NCBI GenBank assembly: GCA_964490845.1 | Contig: CAZBED010000002.1 | Coordinates: 124,001 to 188,000, forward strand | Length of the DNA stretch: 64,000 nucleotides | Source: JADJSS01 sp964490845 | GTDB lineage: Bacteria > Bacteroidota > Bacteroidia > Chitinophagales > JADIYW01 | Direction of reading: 5' to 3' | In this document: piece after piece, positions 60,754 through 64,000 of the stretch | Layout: each line of letters starts with the position of its first letter | How positions within the stretch are numbered: position 1 is the stretch's first letter | The notes under the pieces: model-generated | The model's input: only the letters and a program-made list of their open reading frames with translations | What the model was told of the DNA's origin: nothing | The model's database searches: none | Position numbers and translations under genes: made by a program

Positions 60754-62007
60754 TCATGGAACCAATGAGGTGTTATTTTCCTGCGCCTGCAATGAATTCT
60801 GTTGCTGTTCCAAATCAAAGAGACATTCGTAGGTCGCATTTCTCAGCGCCACTTCTCGGGGGTCATTGGCGATATGTGTGCCCATTTTATTCATCACGTA
60901 AGCATAAGCCACCTTCTTTTCCGGGTCGGCAAAACCACCGGAACCGCCGGCGCCAAAAGAGCCGTAACTGCGGTAATTGACGCCGAAGTTCTGAAACTCA
61001 GACGGTTTGGCAAACCCCAGTGAAAACGGAATATCCACGTGTAACACCAGATCCGTTTTGCCCTTTTTGGGGTGGATGGGCGCTGCTTCCAAAAGAGAAA
61101 GTGTTTCTGCGCGGAGGCCTAAGTTTTTTCCGCCTAATGCGAATTCATTGTACGTTTGTGCTATCGAGCGGGCATTCCCGAAACCATGTGCGGAGCCGTT
61201 CGGTATCTCCAGAAATTTGCGTTTATTGAAATTATTCAGGTTCAACGCGTGTGGAGGATTTAAGAGGGACTTGTAGAAATAGGAAAATGGATTTAAGATA
61301 CCTTTCATAATTTTTCCTAAATCGGCGCTGCCGATACCGGACAATGCTTCCTGCGGAAGAAACGGTACTATACGCGCTAAGCGGTGGTGCGGAAAATTCT
61401 TTGGCAGACCTATATGGAAGTCAACCTGCAACGCTTCTCCGACCTCATCTCTGAAAAAAATATGCAGTGGCCGCTTATACGGATCTACTCTTTTGCAAAT
61501 TTCATTCTGGTACATCGCAATCGTCCAGGCGTGATAACCTTTCTTTTCGCCGGGTGTCCAGTATGGCTTTTGTTTGGCCAGCCTGTTCGAGAGGCGTTCC
61601 TCATCATTCAATACATCAAACGAGAGAGTTTTGTCGTTCGTAAATAAGCCGGCCTGATGGGCCAGCAGTTGGCGGATGGTAATATCCTCTTTGCCGTTGA
61701 ATGCAAACTCCGGCCAGTAGGTGGCAACCTTTTCGTCATAATCTACGAGGCCTTTGGAGTGCAACAACGCGAAAGCCAGTGATGACAATCCTTTGGTGGT
61801 GGAAAATACAATGGATACTGTATCTTCTTCCCAGAGTTCTGTTTTTTCTTTATTTTTAAAACCACCCCACAAGTCCACCACCTTTTCTCCGTTGTGATAG
61901 ATACAGCACGAGGCGCCGATTTCTTTTCGGTTTTCAAAATTTTCCTCGAAGGCGGTTTTTACTTTCTCAAAACCGGGTTTTACATAACCATAAACAGGCG
62001 TTGACAT
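60754..62007 (-). CDS. Serine hydrolase, class C beta-lactamase-like
   Basis: The 417-residue protein has the SxxK motif in VFSTTKGLSSLAF (about Ser68-Lys71), a Tyr motif at KGYHAWT (about 155) and GAGGSGGFADP near 365 in place of the KTG box. This fits the EstB/LACTB-type esterase and beta-lactamase-like family. There is no signal peptide, so it is cytoplasmic and more probably an esterase or lactonase than an antibiotic-resistance enzyme. It is divergent from leuC across a 128-base gap. Confidence 0.88.
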   Translation of the reverse strand: MSTPVYGYVKPGFEKVKTAFEENFENRKEIGASCCIYHNGEKVVDLWGGFKNKEKTELWEEDTVSIVFSTTKGLSSLAFALLHSKGLVDYDEKVATYWPEFAFNGKEDITIRQLLAHQAGLFTNDKTLSFDVLNDEERLSNRLAKQKPYWTPGEKKGYHAWTIAMYQNEICKRVDPYKRPLHIFFRDEVGEALQVDFHIGLPKNFPHHRLARIVPFLPQEALSGIGSADLGKIMKGILNPFSYFYKSLLNPPHALNLNNFNKRKFLEIPNGSAHGFGNARSIAQTYNEFALGGKNLGLRAETLSLLEAAPIHPKKGKTDLVLHVDIPFSLGFAKPSEFQNFGVNYRSYGSFGAGGSGGFADPEKKVAYAYVMNKMGTHIANDPREVALRNATYECLFDLEQQQNSLQAQENNTSLVP

Positions 62008-62135
62008 ACTTCATTATTTGGACACAAAAGATACAGAATTATTTCCAACTTTTAATGATAGCTTAATCAAATTCCAAATTATAAAGTATGGAAATTCTAT
62101 AACTTGTAAGTCTGTTTTATATTTCAATCAGTACA

Positions 62136-63515
62136 ATGGGACAAACATTATTTGACAAAATATGGGATGCACATGTAGTGCAGGCCATCGAAAACGGCCC
62201 TCAGGTGGTATATATTGACAAACATTTTATTCATGAGGTAACCACTCCTCAGGCTTTCGCCGGACTGGATCAAAAAGGTATCAAAGTGTTTCGCCCGAAT
62301 CAAACGGTTGCGACTGCTGACCACAATGTGCCAACCAAGAATCAACTGCTGCCCATCAAAGAAGCGCTTTCGAGAAAGCAAGTGGAAACGCTGATCATGA
62401 ATTGTAAAAACCACAACATAGAATTATACGGACTTGGCCATCCTTCTCAGGGCATCGTGCACGTTATCGGCCCTCAGTTAGGTATTACACAACCGGGTAT
62501 TACTATTGTGTGTGGCGATTCACATACTTCCACGCACGGAGCATTCGGCGCTATTGCCTTTGGTATCGGCACCTCGGAAGTGGAACAGGTATTGGCTACG
62601 CAGTGTATCCTGCAAACCAAGCCTAAAAAAATGCGCATCAATGTGGAAGGTGAATTGGGGATAGGCGTGACTTCCAAAGATATTATTTTGTACATTATTT
62701 CCAAGATATCCACCAGTGGTGGCACCGGCTATTTTGTGGAATACGCCGGTTCGGCTATTCGCAGCCTGAGCATGGAGGCACGTATGACCATCTGTAACAT
62801 GAGTATTGAGATGGGCGCGCGCGGCGGCATTATCGCTCCGGATGAAGTTACGTTCGAATATGTTAAAGACAAACCATTTGCTCCGCAAGATTTTGATATC
62901 GCTGTGAAAAAATGGAAGCTGCTTCAGACAGATGCGGATGCCATTTTTGATAAGGAATATACTTTTGATGCAGCCGATATTGAACCGATGATTACCTATG
63001 GCACCAATCCGGCAATGGGTATCAAGATATCCGATACGATTCCAACTGCCGTTGATGCGGGCTTGGAAAAAGCGCTCGAATATATGGGTTTCGAAAAGGG
63101 CCAGACGATGAAAGACAAGCTCATAGACTATGTCTTTCTGGGAAGTTGCACCAACTCCCGCATGGAAGACCTGCGATTGTTTTGTTCGCTGGTAAGAGGG
63201 AAAAAGAAGGCGGATAACGTAACAGTCTGGATTGTTCCCGGAAGCAAACAAGTAGAACAACAGGCGAAGCAGGAAGGACTGGACGTGATCCTGGCAGAAG
63301 CCGGTATGGAGTTGCGCGAACCAGGCTGCTCTGCCTGTCTCGGGATGAATGAAGATAAAATTCCGGCAGGTAAATATTGCGTGTCGACTTCCAACCGCAA
63401 CTTTGAAGGCCGACAAGGGCAAGGGGCACGAACCTTGCTGGCCAGCCCGCTGATGGCAGCAGCAGCAGCCATTACCGGAAAAATTACGGATGTAAGAGAA
63501 TTAATGTCATCCTGA
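62136..63515 (+). CDS. leuC: 3-isopropylmalate dehydratase large subunit
   Basis: The 459-residue protein has LFDKIWDAHVV at the start, VCGDSHTSTHGAFG (about 128-141) with the aconitase-type His/Asp site, and the [4Fe-4S] cysteines in LGSCTNSRMED (about 336) and GCSACLGMN (about 397-405). It isomerises 2-isopropylmalate in leucine synthesis with LeuD. The last codons and the stop (ATGTCATCCTGA) fall in a dispersed repeat. leuD follows after 54 bases. Confidence 0.97.
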   Translation: MGQTLFDKIWDAHVVQAIENGPQVVYIDKHFIHEVTTPQAFAGLDQKGIKVFRPNQTVATADHNVPTKNQLLPIKEALSRKQVETLIMNCKNHNIELYGLGHPSQGIVHVIGPQLGITQPGITIVCGDSHTSTHGAFGAIAFGIGTSEVEQVLATQCILQTKPKKMRINVEGELGIGVTSKDIILYIISKISTSGGTGYFVEYAGSAIRSLSMEARMTICNMSIEMGARGGIIAPDEVTFEYVKDKPFAPQDFDIAVKKWKLLQTDADAIFDKEYTFDAADIEPMITYGTNPAMGIKISDTIPTAVDAGLEKALEYMGFEKGQTMKDKLIDYVFLGSCTNSRMEDLRLFCSLVRGKKKADNVTVWIVPGSKQVEQQAKQEGLDVILAEAGMELREPGCSACLGMNEDKIPAGKYCVSTSNRNFEGRQGQGARTLLASPLMAAAAAITGKITDVRELMSS

Positions 63516-63532
63516 ACGAAGTGAAGGAGCTT
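63506..63532. repeat. Dispersed-repeat-like sequence overlapping the leuC stop
   Basis: The segment begins GTCATCCTGAACGAAGTGAA and ends GGAGCTT. It matches the widespread intergenic GTCATCCTGAACG-type repeat of many bacterial genomes. The leuC stop codon TGA (63513-63515) lies inside it, so the last residues of LeuC come from the repeat. Confidence 0.5.
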
Positions 63533-63569
63533 GTTATATTTAGAAAGATTGAAAGACTTAGACTCATCT

Positions 63570-64000
63570 ATGAAAAAATTTAAGACAATACAAACCAACT
63601 GCGTTCCCTTAAATATGGAAGACGTGGATACAGACCAGATTATACCGGCGCGATTCTTAAAGGCTACCACCCGCGAAGGATTTGGCGATAACCTGTTTCG
63701 CGACTGGCGTTACCATGCAGATAACTCTCCCAAAGTGGATTTCGTTTTGAATAACCCGACATATCGCGGTGATATATTGGTAGTGGGTAAAAATTTTGGT
63801 TGCGGCTCCTCCCGCGAACATGCCGCCTGGGCTATTTATGATTACGGGTTTCGGGTGGTCGTTTCCTCTTTCTTCGCGGATATTTTTAAGAATAATGCAT
63901 TAAACAATGGATTGTTACCAGTTGTTGTGTCCCCGGAATTTTTACAAAAAATGTTTACGGCTGTCGGACAAGATCCATCTACCGAAATAAAAGTGGATTT
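63570..64000 (+). CDS. leuD: 3-isopropylmalate dehydratase small subunit, 3' end cut by window edge
   Basis: The ATG at 63570 opens a frame that continues past the window; 143 codons are visible. Motifs are MEDVDTDQIIPARFLK (about 16-31), LFRDWRY (about 42) and the conserved GKNFGCGSSREHAAWAI (about 72-88) of the aconitase swivel domain. With LeuC it forms isopropylmalate isomerase. Its position right after leuC is standard. About 50-60 residues should be missing at the C-terminus. Confidence 0.95.
   Translation, partial: MKKFKTIQTNCVPLNMEDVDTDQIIPARFLKATTREGFGDNLFRDWRYHADNSPKVDFVLNNPTYRGDILVVGKNFGCGSSREHAAWAIYDYGFRVVVSSFFADIFKNNALNNGLLPVVVSPEFLQKMFTAVGQDPSTEIKVD

Noticed and set aside
60754..62007. 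Antibiotic-resistance beta-lactamase
   Set aside because: There is no signal peptide, and the KTG box is replaced, so an esterase-type family member is more likely.

Overview
The window looks like a chromosomal segment of a member of the Bacteroidota, probably of the Chitinophagales/Saprospirales type. Three secreted proteins carry a type IX secretion (T9SS) C-terminal sorting domain. Many genes have a TAnnTTTG promoter element just upstream of the start and no strong ribosome binding site. DUF4856 and 'QAINYQAVARD' proteins also occur. The first and last genes (HTTM protein and leuD) are cut by the window edges. No rRNA, tRNA, CRISPR array, transposase or phage gene was seen.

Layout. 1-3157 (-): metal-uptake-like operon of DUF4856 lipoprotein, imelysin-like lipoprotein and HTTM membrane protein, with palindromes at both promoters. 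3265-6336: a NarL-type response regulator, then a two-gene module of an unknown protein and a cytoplasmic HtrA-like protease with zinc ribbon. 6404-8733 (-): a small T9SS protein and GDP-heptose genes (gmhB, hddC-like, gmhA). 8798-11181 (+): a metzincin without signal peptide and two AT-rich secreted proteins. 11194-16785 (-): hflX, metal-related envelope proteins, citrate synthase and a PstS-like lipoprotein. 16845-19795 (-): tonB-exbD-exbD-exbB, with a 17-bp perfect palindrome upstream that shares its core with the palindromes near the window start. 20132-22672 (-): a Fic protein with repeated operator-like sequences, and mnmE.

22885-51660 is a large cell-surface polymer locus. One tightly packed operon carries a Wza-like exporter, a Wzz-like chain-length protein, two modular type I polyketide synthases (KS-AT-KR-ACP, then KS-AT-ACP), a type II thioesterase and an Sfp-type phosphopantetheinyl transferase. 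Around it are two MBOAT/SGNH acyl-transfer pairs, an acyltransferase-3, a Wzx-like flippase, a GT4 and a GT-C glycosyltransferase, a Wzy-like polymerase, a methyltransferase and a membrane-anchored clan-A glycoside hydrolase. The simplest reading is a Wzy-dependent exopolysaccharide whose export genes are co-transcribed with a small polyketide pathway. That suggests a polyketide-acylated polymer or glycolipid, which is the most novel system in the window.

51685-58791 is a carotenoid-tailoring cluster: aldehyde dehydrogenase and RDH10-like SDR (-), then CrtD-like desaturase, CruF-like hydratase, Rieske oxygenase and a CrtU/CruE-like desaturase (+). Together these suggest an aromatic, possibly ring-oxidised, monocyclic carotenoid. 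58792-64000 holds an M28 peptidase, a sphingomyelin-synthase-like PAP2 protein, a class-C beta-lactamase-like hydrolase and leuC-leuD. Short repeats (two heptanucleotide arrays and a dispersed repeat) touch coding ends at several places.
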